Shown: piece by piece, positions 25,382 to 36,897 of the stretch | Numbering within the stretch: position 1 is the first letter of the stretch | Layout of the letters: every line of letters starts with the position of its first letter | From: Eutrigla gurnardus | Taxonomy: Eukaryota > Chordata > Actinopteri > Perciformes > Triglidae | Direction of reading: 5' to 3' | Length of the DNA: 64,000 bases | Assembly: GCA_963514095.1 (NCBI GenBank) | Contig: OY741277.1 | Span: forward strand, 11,379,137-11,443,136 | Notes under the pieces: model-generated | Database searches by the model: none | What the model was told of the DNA's origin: nothing | Seen by the model: the letters and a program-made list of their open reading frames with translations, nothing else | Position numbers and translations under genes: made by a program

Positions 25382-28300
25382 TGATTGTGGAGAGCATGGT
25401 GCAACATTACAGAATATTACAAGAGAAATAGCGGTATGATCAATGCTGGAAGACAATTAGCTGAACCAAGTCTTTTTGCCACTGATTTATTCTGATTTGC
25501 AACATTAATTCACTGTATTTTCAAACTGTTTCTGACATCATGTCAACATGGGACGAACAGATGGACTATTAGCTTTAGCTCACTCTCTCAATACGTATCT
25601 TATTAACTGTAAGTAATGTGTAACACTTTAGATAAGGATCGTCGTAAAAGGAGTTTTTAGCAAAGCTTCTTTGATAAAGCTCAAAAAAAGTTACACAACA
25701 TTTTGTCAAAAGGAATACCATAAAGTGCAGCCTTCAAGTTGAGGATGAAAACTGTGGAGATGAACTAGTTGCCCCAAAAAAGATAGACATCCATACATTT
25801 GGTTGCAATTGATGAATCCTTACAGTTGTAAGTGTGAGGTTTTAACATCCCTTGTAAAATTTGCACTTCTTTATTGTTCAAATGAAGCCAGCAAGGCAGA
25901 TAAGCTGTGTTTCCTCTAGAAGGAACCCGGAGCCGGTTAAGTGCTATATTCTAACTTTAATCTCCAATGTTATGAATGTTTCAACCTTGGCCCCTTTGTG
26001 CTAATGAAGGTGCTTAAAAAGGAATCGCAGCTAGATGTCACTGCTGAGCCCAATGAAACTCGTTACAGCATCGTTTTTTTTTCTTTCTATCATCTGTGAA
26101 TATCATCAAAAGGACCGAATATGAATCAGCAGGTTGTTTGAGGCTGTCATGGATTGATTATGACACTGAGAGTCTGGGCTTTTTATCTCTCGGAGATGAA
26201 CCCCTAAAACGGTAGGAGACCTCACTGCTGAATGAATGCCAATGCCATGATGCTTTTAAACACAGGATGTCTACTCAAGTCTTCCCTTTATAGCAGCTTG
26301 TTGTTTCAGTAGTATAGATTAACTGAACACATACAGATCTGATAGGAAAAAAATGCCACAGTATGTGTTTAGTATGCACTCCTAATATTTTTACACTAAC
26401 GATTCATCTTTTGATACAACACATAACGTAACGACCCTTTTTAAAGGGTGAGTCGGATGGGATGAGGCTGTCGTCCCGAAGTTGAATGTGTCGTCTCCTG
26501 AGCGGTGAGCTACAGTTTACAGTTTGAGGCTGACCTAAATAATGTCCACTGTGAGGCAGACTTCTGGGTCCACCGAAATAATAATGGAAACCGTTTGCTG
26601 CAGTGTTTTGCTTGGAGTTGACTCTTCGCGGGTTACTGATGGGTTGATGGGGGTTGATTTGATTTAAAGATGGGGAATGCAGCAGTTTTTAACCAAACCA
26701 TGTAAATGTAAATGTAAGCACCGGCTGCAGCTCCCGTGTAAATTTCCAAGTCAATCCACAAGTTGTCACCTTTGACTGTAATCACCAAATTACCGACACC
26801 TTGCCTTTAGGTTTGGGCTCATGTCAAAAACGAGGCCTGTGAATAATTTTGGGGTCTACTTTCAGAAAGACTGTTAAACAGTATTTCGAATAATAATTTG
26901 ACTTCAGTCTGCACTGAAGAGACAAACGTGAAGCACCTAAACGAAACTTTTGTGGTTGTTGTTTTTTTAAAAAGCACTTTGTCCATTTGTATGCATAGTG
27001 GACTAAATCCTGATTTGGCACCTTAATCTCTTATTATACCATACAATGGCTCTGAGAGACCAAATGTCTTTTCTACCAACTGAACCAGTATTTTTTGCCT
27101 TTTTTATCCTCTGAGTGTTTTTTTCCGGAGGAGAAATCAATTTGTCCACTTTTCTAATAATGTGTTGTTTCATATTTAGATATTTATATGGCAAAAAAAA
27201 AGAAAACTAGTTGAACAATCACCCACCTGCTTTCTTTTGCTAAATTGCACAATTTGAGCTCCATTTTTAAACTTTTCTTCTTTTGAAAGTGCACGAGTTC
27301 TATTTGTCGTTATACTTGTACTGTTGCTCTAAACAATGGGAATTGTCTCCCGCCTCTCTCTGCTCCCAAATACCCCCTTGTCTGACCCTTTACCCCTCTC
27401 TTCCAGTACACTTTTGTGAAAATGAATGCCTAGACTTATGATGTGCACTTCCCCAAGACATGTCTCTGTAAATGTTAGCAGTGTCCCGTTGGTTCTCTGT
27501 CTCATTAAATCATCTTCAAACGGACGGACGGACAAAGAAACGGGGCTATAGGGACATCGTCAAAAGACTGAAAGAGTTCAGAAAATGAAACATTCTTGGA
27601 AAATCTGCTGTCTCTCGTAGAAGGAATTGTTGTGATGCCTGAAGAAACAGCGCAGCGTTCTCTCTGTGGTGGGAGGTCTACCAAATAACACTCCTCTTTC
27701 TAACTGGTCTCCTTGTGCTTTTACCGCATTGAATTGACCGGACAATAGACTGAAAACTGTCTGACCGCAGTTCTTCACTAAAAGGGGAGAGACTGATGAA
27801 GCTTTGCAGATAAACCTATGTGCCTACGTGGCTCGTACGCTTGTTTGAACAGAATTTCAGCAACTCTTGACAGAAGATCACGAGAGAGAAATTATGAATG
27901 CTTTGGAAATCCCATAGTCGGGTGATTCGTACGGAAGGCTTGTTCAAACTAAGTTGTGATGCACGACCGAGCTCTGCTTCCTGCTGACGCTAAAAGATGC
28001 CTAGATACTCTGAAGTTGGAAACTTCTGTTGTAAGTCCTTAAACGGATACCTTGGTGTTCTGAATTGTATTGTATTATTTCACCGGGCACCTGTCACATT
28101 ACACGTTGGCACCTTTTAAGTTGTCCAAAAAAAAAAAAAGCATTTTAATGAGTACCCTTTGAAAGCAGCGTTATCTTCTAGCCGTGAACTAGCTTCGATG
28201 GCTAGTTCATAGCAAGAGCTGCAACCTTGATTCGTTCGTTGTGAGTGCTTGACCTTGAAAAATTGCAAATTCAAAATGTTACTCTATACCTTTTGTCTAA

Positions 28301-29838
28301 TCCTGCATGCAATAACCAAGACAAACAACTACTCATTTTGTACATACCATATTTTGGGTTGGTATACTTGGCACAGTAGAAGCCTAATCTGGGATTCATT
28401 CATTGTCTAGCTTTAATAATAGCAGTTATGTTTCAATACCAAGGGGACTGCAACTATGATGTGTTTTCTTTTAAAAATAAAATACAAAAAAAAAAAAAAA
28501 TCCAATTCAAGGACGCATTTAGTCCTTTTCTTGGAACTAAAGTATCAACACAATTGCAGTCATTGGTTCAGCAGACATTTTGTGGCCTTTTGTTGAATCC
28601 TGGTACTTCATGTGCTATTTTGTACACATGCTACAAACTGGCTGTCTGCAGTTGGCTTGGTTTTAGTTCACAGGTTAGGCTTAATCCTGCCCGCGGGTAT
28701 CCAGCCCACAGTCTTTTACAGTGTGCTTTGTCTTTACTATAGTCGGTCTGTTTTGAATGGTTTTATATGTTTCTATCTATGAAAACTGTGTCTTTACAAC
28801 TCTATCCAGACTTCAGTGGATTGCTTGTTAACACGATAGACTCATGCAATATGTACAATAGATTAGTGCTTTTAAAATATAATCAGTTTTAGAGTTCAGT
28901 GTTGCTCAAGTCTCTTTTTGGTACCTTGGTTGCAAAAAATATAGAATCGGAACTCAATAGAGAAGACATGCACTTGCTAAAGTCCTGGTAGAAATGTATT
29001 TTGCTTGCTGGTAATGTGGTAAAGTATGAGGCTCTTGAACTAAGCTGGTTTATAAAGATACATTAAATGTAACGGGACAATTATTTAAGATGATGGATTT
29101 TATACACAAAGTTTACTGGAGCAGTATTACCCAGCCTTTGAAAACACCGTAAAAGTAGACTATTTTCTCCCAACTTTATGAACTGGCAGCATTAAATCAC
29201 CTGAGAACCCCTTTTTAAATGTTCTATCCATTAGACAGGCAGTAGAAACCAAACAAGCCTGGCTCCGCCACAATACACCGGCCTAATAAGCCATTCTATT
29301 TTAAAAATGATTGTGTATTTAAATAGTTTACCCAGGTCCCTGAGGTGACATGTCTGCTCCCTGAGTTGTGATTTTATATCCAACAGTCATCATGTATCCC
29401 AGCTAGCCTTGTGCAGTAGAGCTAAGCGCTAACGTTGTGATCTGAGTAGTTTACCTGCTGTCCTAATGTGCACATGTCATATCTGTATCCTTCGCTGTAC
29501 TTCTGCTATCGTCCTCACTCGTTTTCTCTATTTAGACAGATACTTGGTTGAATGTTTCCTACAGCAATCAGAGATTCAAATGTTTTCACTATACAGCAGC
29601 CAGCTTTTTTGGCAAAAAGAAAACCCCCACCTTGTTAGAATTGTAATATATTCTATGTATAAATGTTTATTGTAGTCAAGAGTGAAATTTTCATCTTCTG
29701 TTTTTTTTTTCTGATTTGTTTTTCTCTCTCATTTTTATCTGTTGACAGTTTTTACTCCCAAGTGATTTCTTCTAAAGAGCGTGCTTTGCTTCTAACCGTT
29801 TTCTCTTTGTTCCTGCTCCAATACAACTTGTTCTTGAA

Positions 29839-29995
29839 AACCTGTTTTATCGAATAATGACAGTAATCTCAGCTCCTGTATGAAGTCACAGTTGGGTCCG
29901 TAGACACAGATACTGATTCAATGATCTGACTGTAAACTCTACATAAAGATAACGAATATTTACTGTGCATCTTTAAAATGCCACTCCCATCTTTA
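29839..29995 (+). repeat. 155-bp duplicated segment, copy A
   Basis: Starts ACCTGTTTTATCGAATAATG and ends GCCACTCCCATCTTT. It is closely similar, with small indels, to 33103-33266 in the same orientation. It lies in the presumed zhx1 3' UTR. The shared core includes AAGTCACAGTTGGGTCCG. No inverted ends or target duplications were recognised. Confidence 0.75.
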
Positions 29996-30483
29996 ACTGA
30001 CAGTTTGTCCTCTAGACCTTGGTTCTTAAAAAGAAGCTGTGATCTCAGTCTTTATCTTGAAGATCCTCTTTGAACTGACGAGTATGAGGGATTCTGGGAA
30101 TAAGAAACTGACCTACTCGAGGTTGAACTCCTCAACGTAAAGGTTGAAATCGGTGATATTCTGTGTCTACGGATCTGACGTTTCCATCCACACTAAGTTA
30201 TTTCTACATTCTGCCTGTACATCTGAAATGTGTAAAACCTGAGGGTCTCTGTCATAAACTTTGATTAAACATGGTATGTATGTACGTGGGTTCACCTCTG
30301 CAGGCTTCCTTTAGAAAGCTAACCCTCTGCAGTCTCTGCACTCGTCGGTGTGCAGCTACCAGCTTTGAGGCAGAACATTTGTGCAATGTTAATTTAAAAG
30401 CCCAGCTTTTCTCGAGGCTCTGGTTTGATTTCTAGCTTGATTTAGAACAGATTTATATTTTATACTTGTTTGAGGACAAAACC

Positions 30484-30489
30484 CAATAA
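30484..30489 (+). terminator. zhx1: Candidate distal poly(A) signal of zhx1
   Basis: AATAAA within CCCAATAAATTTTG, followed by GTGCACTTGTGGG, a G/T-rich downstream element. It is the most plausible end of the zhx1 transcript, about 5.1 kb after the stop. Confidence 0.4.
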
Positions 30490-31668
30490 ATTTTGATCAA
30501 AAGATGTGCACTTGTGGGCAACATTTTGCATGTTTTGCTTTAAATAAATGTGAAATGAAGCCGTCTGGGCTAGATACAAATGCAGAAAGGAAAGGTCCCA
30601 TTAAATCTATGACAGCTAGTCAGCATTTGTAACTTTAGAGGTTTAACTATTACTGTAGCTGCTTATTTCTCATTTATCATCACTGTTGATGGTATAAACA
30701 GTGTTTTTCTAACTAAACCATCAGTGATGCATCGTCTGTTTTTAAAAACAGTTGTTACTGTTCCTGCTTTCAAACATTAAAACCCCCTTTGTTGAACTGT
30801 AACATGCAACTGATAGTCAAATGTATCTTTCATCAAACCGGTGGAAAGTACTGAATACTGGTGGAAAGACTGGGCATATATTTGCATTAAACAAAAACGT
30901 TTTCTGTTGACGTGTATATCAAAGAAATGCAGAGATATTTGTGTTAGGACTGTAATTTGACCTGAGGGTGATTTGACAATACAATCATAGTATGGTGTTG
31001 ATGTAAACATTCATCTGGAGGCGCTTCAACTATGAAGCTGGTCTCCAAGTGACAACCAGAAGAAATGACATTGCTCCGGGTTACATAAGGTCAGGGAAGC
31101 GAGAGAGGCAAAGACGGCTCTGGCTGAGAGGGCATCATTTAAAAAAAAAAATACTGTGGAGAGGAAAAGGCTTGCAAGGGGAGTGCGTTTAGTACAACCT
31201 AAATAGTCAATGTTTCCACTTTTGTAATGTTAAAGAGTCCTTACAAAGTATCTTCTGCCTCTTACAAAATATTAAGATTGCCCCAGTAGTTGCTATATTT
31301 TCTCCTCCACAGTAAAGATGCTGTGGAGTCTCACGTTCATCTCTTGAATGGGTAAGTCGCTCACTTTATGTCCGTGACCTTTTTTAAATGACTGAAGCAG
31401 AATGAGATAAACCGTATATGCTCTACTCCTGAATGGAGCACACATAACTGCATTATTCAGAAAAGAGGATTTGACTTGCCATAGCTGCAATATCTTGAAA
31501 AGACGAATCTTCCCACACTGACATAAGTGGTGCTCAGATCTACACTGGGAACTCGTGAGAATAATGGCACCAAAGACATGTAGGCATCTTTAAATTGCTT
31601 TGTTTTCCCCAAGATAGCTCTGCATCTCTCTCTCTCTTAATGTATCTTCATCTTTTTCTCTCTTCCAG

Positions 31669-31809
31669 GCATAAAGAAATCACAAACTTCAGACAAGACA
31701 ATAATAACTTTACTTTTGGCCACTGCGCATCAGGGCGTTGCATCACTGTGTCCATCCCAAAGTAAAAACATGATTATTTGTGAAGTGAAGATCTTCGGCA
31801 CAATCAAAG
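31669..31809 (+). pseudogene. Possible upstream exon of a C-type lectin-like relic
   Basis: A 141-nt open segment has a pyrimidine-rich acceptor (TCTCTCTTCCAG) and a GTACAA donor. It encodes a hydrophobic stretch (IITLLLATAHQGVASLC) like a signal peptide or a membrane segment, then CEVKIFGTIK. Its exit phase fits the entry phase of the lectin-like segment at 32559. The link is inferred from phase and proximity only; I recognise no family in this exon alone. Confidence 0.3.
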
Positions 31810-32558
31810 GTACAATAAATGTTCTCTGCGAAGTGAGTTACTAGATATCAGTTAAGTGAAATATCTCCTTTAAGGTTAAATGTGGACACAAAGCCATTAA
31901 TACAAGAACACACTGTATTGTGGAAAATCATAACGTGGCATTTTAGCAGCTTTGTAAAACTAGTACTCGGGTGACTTTAAATTGACAAGCTGTATGTAAG
32001 CTAACTAATGTAAAGGCTCTTATTTGTCTGGATTACTTGATGGCAATAGCAATCCTGGTTTGATGCATGATGTATTCTGCTTTATGACGTACTACTGTAT
32101 GTGTATATTATGTATGTATTCTCAGTTTCACACCATAGAAGAGAATGACAAAATCACTTGAAACGTGTAATAATTTCAAACCTCCAAATGTCACATGATT
32201 CTGCATGTAAATTGCATCACATGGACTCATTTATTCATCACACCTTTCTGCTTTTCTCTCAGATGTTCTCTTTTTTAGGAGATGTTCTCTATTTTGCCCT
32301 TAAGGGAGCGCTGGACTGAATACATGTTGAAAGACTTAGAGAGTCAAATTTATCATGAGAACATAAAAGAGGAACACATTTGTTTATTCTTATGTGGATT
32401 CCTCCCAGGTGACTCAGTTTACTATTCATCCCTCTGTTAATTAAACACAGTTGTTAAACCCTTGTTGTGTGTTAGCCCTAACCCTCAAAATTGCTTGTGC
32501 GTGTTTACTTATTTTGTTCACTTAAAAACAAAACGTACCCTGATGTTTGTTTTTCTAG

Positions 32559-32840
32559 AATCACCCTTTGTGCTGATCAGAGAGAAAAAGAGGTGGGAAG
32601 ACGTCCTGTCCAACAATATGGACCTGGCGTCCATCGTTGATGATGATGACCTTGGCTGAGTTGGCGGTCAAGGATGCCAGTACTCCCTTTGTGTGGCTGG
32701 GCCTTCGCTACACCCTGGATTACTGGTTCTGGGTTGATGATCGGGCCGTACAATTCTATCGCTGGGATCCAAAGAATTAGATTGAAAGCTGTGACATGAG
32801 TGGTGCCATGAAGAATCAAGGGGACCATTTGTGGTTAATA
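32559..32840 (+). pseudogene. C-type lectin domain relic (frameshifted)
   Basis: After a TTTTTCTAG acceptor, one frame gives EKKRWEDVLSNNMDLASI. It is interrupted at TGA 32657-32659. The next frame resumes with TPFVWLGLRYTLDYWFWVDD and then YRWDPKN, and ends at TAG 32778-32780. A third segment, CDMSGAM then DHLW, follows at about 32788-32833. Order and motifs (xW-x-LAS, WLGLR, WFWVDD, YxxW, C-x-M-x-G-AM, W) match fish C-type lectin domains. At least two conserved Cys positions are changed. The frameshift and stops make it non-functional. Confidence 0.7.
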
Positions 32841-33102
32841 TGAAAGATAAATCAGTGTTTTTGCCTGATTGTTTTTTCTTCATTTGGACGATGGTCAGTA
32901 GTAGCATTGTTGTTGAGACAAATTCTCCTCTAATATGTGTTGTAGGTGGTGGGTTGATGCCCAGGCCAGCAGCAGCAGCAGCAATGGGAAACCATGATGG
33001 ATCGAGTGTAGCAGAGGGCATCTCCACTCTCCCTGAAGTTTTAACATGGCTTACAACAAAAAAGGATATTTTTTTTAATGCCATCTTTACTAGGCTCTTG
33101 TA

Positions 33103-33266
33103 GACCTGTTTTACCGAATGATGACAGCGATATTGGCTCCTATGAAGTCACAGTTGGGTCCGTAGACACAGATACTGTAGGCAGAATACAATGATCTTAT
33201 TGTAAACTCTTCATTTAAAGATGATAAATATTTACTGTGCCTCTTTAAAATGCCACTCCCATCTTT
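33103..33266 (+). repeat. 155-bp duplicated segment, copy B
   Basis: Near copy of 29839-29995 in the same orientation, ending less than 200 bp before the C8orf76 start codon. It carries a 9-bp insertion (TAGGCAGAA region) relative to copy A and several point differences. Confidence 0.75.
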
Positions 33267-33455
33267 GCTGCGGATAAACGGGTCGGAACCTTTCTGTCCG
33301 GAACTATTAACGCCGGACACCGCATCATAGCCGTGCACTTCTAGTGAAGGACCAAGAGGGTGTAAACAAATAATACACGAGCTTCAGCTAGCTGTGTTTT
33401 CAAATACGCGTAATTTAGTTTAAATCAGGGATTTGGTTGTGTTTTTAGGCTCTTG

Positions 33456-35227
33456 ATGGAGATATTTGGGAGTACGTTTGACGACTCGATGTTTTTGGAG
33501 TCGAAAGACCGAGTCTCTGTGACTCTGTCGTCTTATAACGCCAAGTTGTGCGAGCCAGAGGTGAGACGCGTTAAGTAGTTAGCTAGCAAGCTACGGTTAA
33601 TTTGACTCTTTGGTAAACAACATAATTCGTTGTAATGGTGATGTTATAACGAACAGCCAGCGTTACACACTTATTACAATAAATCACGTGGCTCCCGTGA
33701 CAAGGGAAACGTGAACATTGATATTTAGCCTAGTGTGTTTATTTAGCTGTAAGGTAAAATATCTGGGGGGAAATCCCGGTTCTTCCCTTTAAAAAATATA
33801 ATAATTTTAAACAGATTTTTGCATGTGAAGAAACTTACATGGCATTTGGTGGATATGTGTTTAAAATGGTTTTCTTTTCTTGTCCTGTTTCTCCCGGCAG
33901 TGGTTCTGTGATAGTTCTGCTCTCAATACAGACGATCCTTTGGAGAAGCAGAAGATCTATAAGTTCAGAGCTGACTTGGCTGTGAGGCGGGGACACCATC
34001 AGGTGATTAAATAGCCATTTAGTTCAGCCAATCATCCCTTATTCAAATACGTAGCAATGTGGTTTTTGGGTAATGCTGACAAACTACCATTGAAGTTGGT
34101 GACAACTTACAGAAAAATAAGAGGAAGCTTTCCGTTTAGTGTCCTTCAGAAATGTACATTTTTATCAGCCAGCTTGTATTATGCAGCATCACTGTTGTCA
34201 TGTTTCTGTAGAGCTTGAGATAGATTATATGCTCCTTACCATTTCTATACCTTAGATACTTTATCTACAGTTCATTCCATAAAATGCAATTCAATTCTCA
34301 TAACTTATTCTTGTAATGTACATTTTAACATACAACACCCTTTCTGCTCTCATGATATGTAAACATACTCAAATGTACTTATTGTAAGTCGCTTTGGACA
34401 AAAGCGTCTGCTAAATGACCTAAATGTAAATGTAAATGTACTCATACTGGACTAGACAGAAGCCAAAACTCTGGGTTTCACTTGCCACATAGCTGTTGTC
34501 GCATCATGTGATGTGCACCACTCTCCGTTGTCCACTGTGAGGTGTGTGATGTTCTGTTTTGTGGTGTGTTCGATATAGAAAGCCTTGGATGCATACAGCA
34601 GCTGCCTGGAGTGGATCGCGGACAACAACACATCCATCAGACGAGACGTGCTGGAGGGAATGGCCCGATGCTGCACCAAACTGGGACAGAGAGGCAGGGC
34701 GCTGGACTTTGCTAACTTAGTGGTGAAATCCTTTATGCATCATTTGTTTATTTATATATGCTCTCTGCGTCATGAAGTGCAATTACTCCAGAAAACCACT
34801 AGTATATGATACGTAGTCTACAACCATTAGAGACAAAACCAGTATTTCCCCATTCTGGATATTTTTTCTGGTGTGGCAAGTACAACAGTTAGTCAGCCAG
34901 GGAGAGGTTTTTACTAAACATATATAGTATATAGTATGTGTATGATACAATATGTTACACACTATAAATACAATTTTAATTATCAGGTCTCAAAGCATAG
35001 CAAAGTTTTTACCCACGATTGTTATTTGGTTTGGTTGTTATTTGGTCATTTGGTTTGTAAACAGGAATCGTTTTAATACATTAATTCTCCAGTGTCCATA
35101 TTTGCTTTTTGTCTTCTATTTTAAATTGTTCGCCAACGTAGCTCATTATCTTTATTTCCAGAGCAAGGAAGCATCCAACACCTCTCACCTGACCAGCCTC
35201 CTGCTGCTCAAGGTCAGCATTAGCCAG

Positions 35228-35291
<64 letters not shown>

Positions 35292-36897
35292 AACACATTC
35301 TATGGAAAAGTAATAAAGTTATTATTTAAATGTAAACTTTCACTAAAGGTCAGTATCTACCAGCAATTTGGAGCCGTAGGACCGAAGATGTTGTCTCTGC
35401 AGCAGCTGTGTAGCCTGCTGCCCTTCAACCCCTGGCACTGGTGCAACCTGGGACAGACGTGTCTGCAGCTGCTGGAGAATGACAGAACCACAGGTAAGAC
35501 GTACTTCATTTCCTATCTCTTTAGCACCGATATAATCCCTCCATCGACAACCGCTTATGCTGCTAAGCATAAGCAAACACTCACATTCACATCTACGGGC
35601 AATTTTAGAGTCATCAATTAAGTCATCAATCCTGCATGTCTTTGGACATGTGGTCTAATGGGATCTGATGTATTTGCCTTTACTAGGATCCTGTTCCCCA
35701 CAGAGCTGTAACTCAGCAGAAGAGCAGAACGATGGAGAGACTGAGGAACAACAGGACGAGGCAGCAGAACTCGATGAGAACACAGTCTGGCTGAAAGCCT
35801 GCGCCTGTTTCATCAGAACGAGGTACAGCGTTTGTAATCCTAATGCTTCATATACTCTATGTCACCAATGTCAGAACCCATCTGCTATCGGTCTGATGAC
35901 GGATAAGCCAATTTGATTAGCAACGTGAGATGCAAGACTGGAGTTAGACTTGAGACGACGTGTACAACAGGATTGTTTTATATGTAGCCAGTTTTCAAGC
36001 TTATTTCAAACCAATACAAATCTTAATTATCGTCAATGTGTCCCAAGATTGCATTTCGATCGGACTGTTTACCTGCATTAAACTAACTAATCTAGTATAC
36101 TACTCTGACTACCGAACAGAAACCAGAATGCTTCTGATACCAAAATCTTGTCCTGTTGTTCTGTTCATAGTGATTATTATGTCACATATACACGGTACAC
36201 AAAACTATCAGCCAGTTCTTTTATTTATACTACATGTTGTAATCGCTGAAAGTCACTGGAAACAGTTATGTTCTCGAAGCAAAGGAGTTTGTAGACTTAA
36301 ATACTTTTTTTTCACATAATTAAGAAATGTACAGCTTTTAAAAGACCTAATTTTAATGAGTTGTCACATCAGAAGCCAGATATTCTGCATAACACAGTGA
36401 CAAGGTAAGCTGTGGCAATGCCACAGTTGAAGAATTTAAGTGTGAACCGTAGTGTCTCTTCTGTGTCCCTCAGACTCCTGTTGAGAATCCTTCGACAGCA
36501 GCAGTCCTCCTTTGTGTTGCAGCGCACTGAAAGCACTCTACAGATGACAGATGAGGTGTTACAGAGGCTGAATCCCAAAGAAACCACCATGCAGGCTCTC
36601 ACTCAGGTGAAGACACACTCCTGGTCAAGGCCAGTTTAGTGTTTTTGGGGCGGAGTTAAAGTCAGTGGATAGGTTTTAAACCGTAGCACACTTTCAGGTT
36701 CTCTCTGTTTGACCTCACAGGTGGTGTCGGAGGACCTGATCCCGGATAAGATGAGGGAGGACTACCAGGACGGAGAGACTCTGGCCAGTGTGTGTGTGCA
36801 GAGCTTCAGGGAGCGCTGGTGGAACAAGATCTTACTGACTGGTGTGCTAGAGACTGACTGCCATCAACGTCGGACACAGACGGACACAGAGTCCTGA
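33456..36897 (+). CDS. c8orf76: C8orf76 homologue, TPR-like protein
   Basis: Poorly characterised vertebrate protein; the molecular role is not established. Eight coding exons join to 330 aa: 33456-33560, 33901-34002, 34579-34722, 35162-35212, 35349-35493, 35687-35822, 36474-36606, 36721-36897. Diagnostic matches to human C8orf76 include YNAKLCEPEWF (human YCAKLCEPQWF), FRADLAVRRGHHQKALDAYS (human [20 protein letters not shown]), LLPFNPWHW (human LHPFNPWNW) and LKACACFIRTR (human LKACASFIRTR). The QKALDAYS and RGRALDFANLV helices suggest TPR-like repeats at about 45-130. The protein is about 50 aa shorter than human, mainly in the Ser/Glu-rich linker after FNPW. It follows zhx1 in the same direction, as in human, where a ZHX1-C8orf76 readthrough transcript is annotated. 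The start was chosen because MEIFGSTFDDSMF aligns with the human FGGEFEDSVF segment. Confidence 0.92.
34372..34440 (+). repeat. LINE/SINE-type 3' tail
   Basis: GTAAGTCGCTTTGGACAAAA followed by GCGTCTGCTAAATGACC and TAAATG repeats, a very common teleost 3' tail shared by L2-clade LINEs and the SINEs that use them. It lies in C8orf76 intron 2, about 140 bp before exon 3. The family is from memory. Confidence 0.6.
35229..35287. repeat. (CA)n microsatellite in C8orf76 intron
   Basis: About 29 CA units starting 17 nt after the donor of the exon that ends at 35212. On the transcript strand it is (CA)n, the type bound by hnRNP L. Confidence 0.95.

Larger units (their letters stand above)
25382..30520 (+). 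other. zhx1: Probable long zhx1 3' UTR
   Basis: About 5 kb of AT-rich sequence after the zhx1 stop with no exon I can support. Candidate poly(A) signals are AATAAA at about 30484 and a second at about 30544. A Pumilio-type TGTACATA is at 28339-28346. Poly(A)-like runs are at 28127-28139 and 28486-28500. Mammalian ZHX genes also have long 3' UTRs. Without transcript data I cannot say how much of this is transcribed. Confidence 0.45.
30521..33455. other. zhx1-C8orf76 intergenic region
   Basis: Holds a decayed C-type-lectin relic (31669-32840), copy B of a 155-bp duplication (33103-33266) and then the C8orf76 promoter. The remainder is AT-rich with no supported exon. A CAG-rich run (CAGCAGCAGCAGCAGCAAT) lies at about 32972. 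Confidence 0.55.

Noticed and set aside
32831..33103. 90-codon open frame after the lectin relic
   Set aside because: No splice context or recognised similarity; the CAG run alone gives the Ala-rich look.
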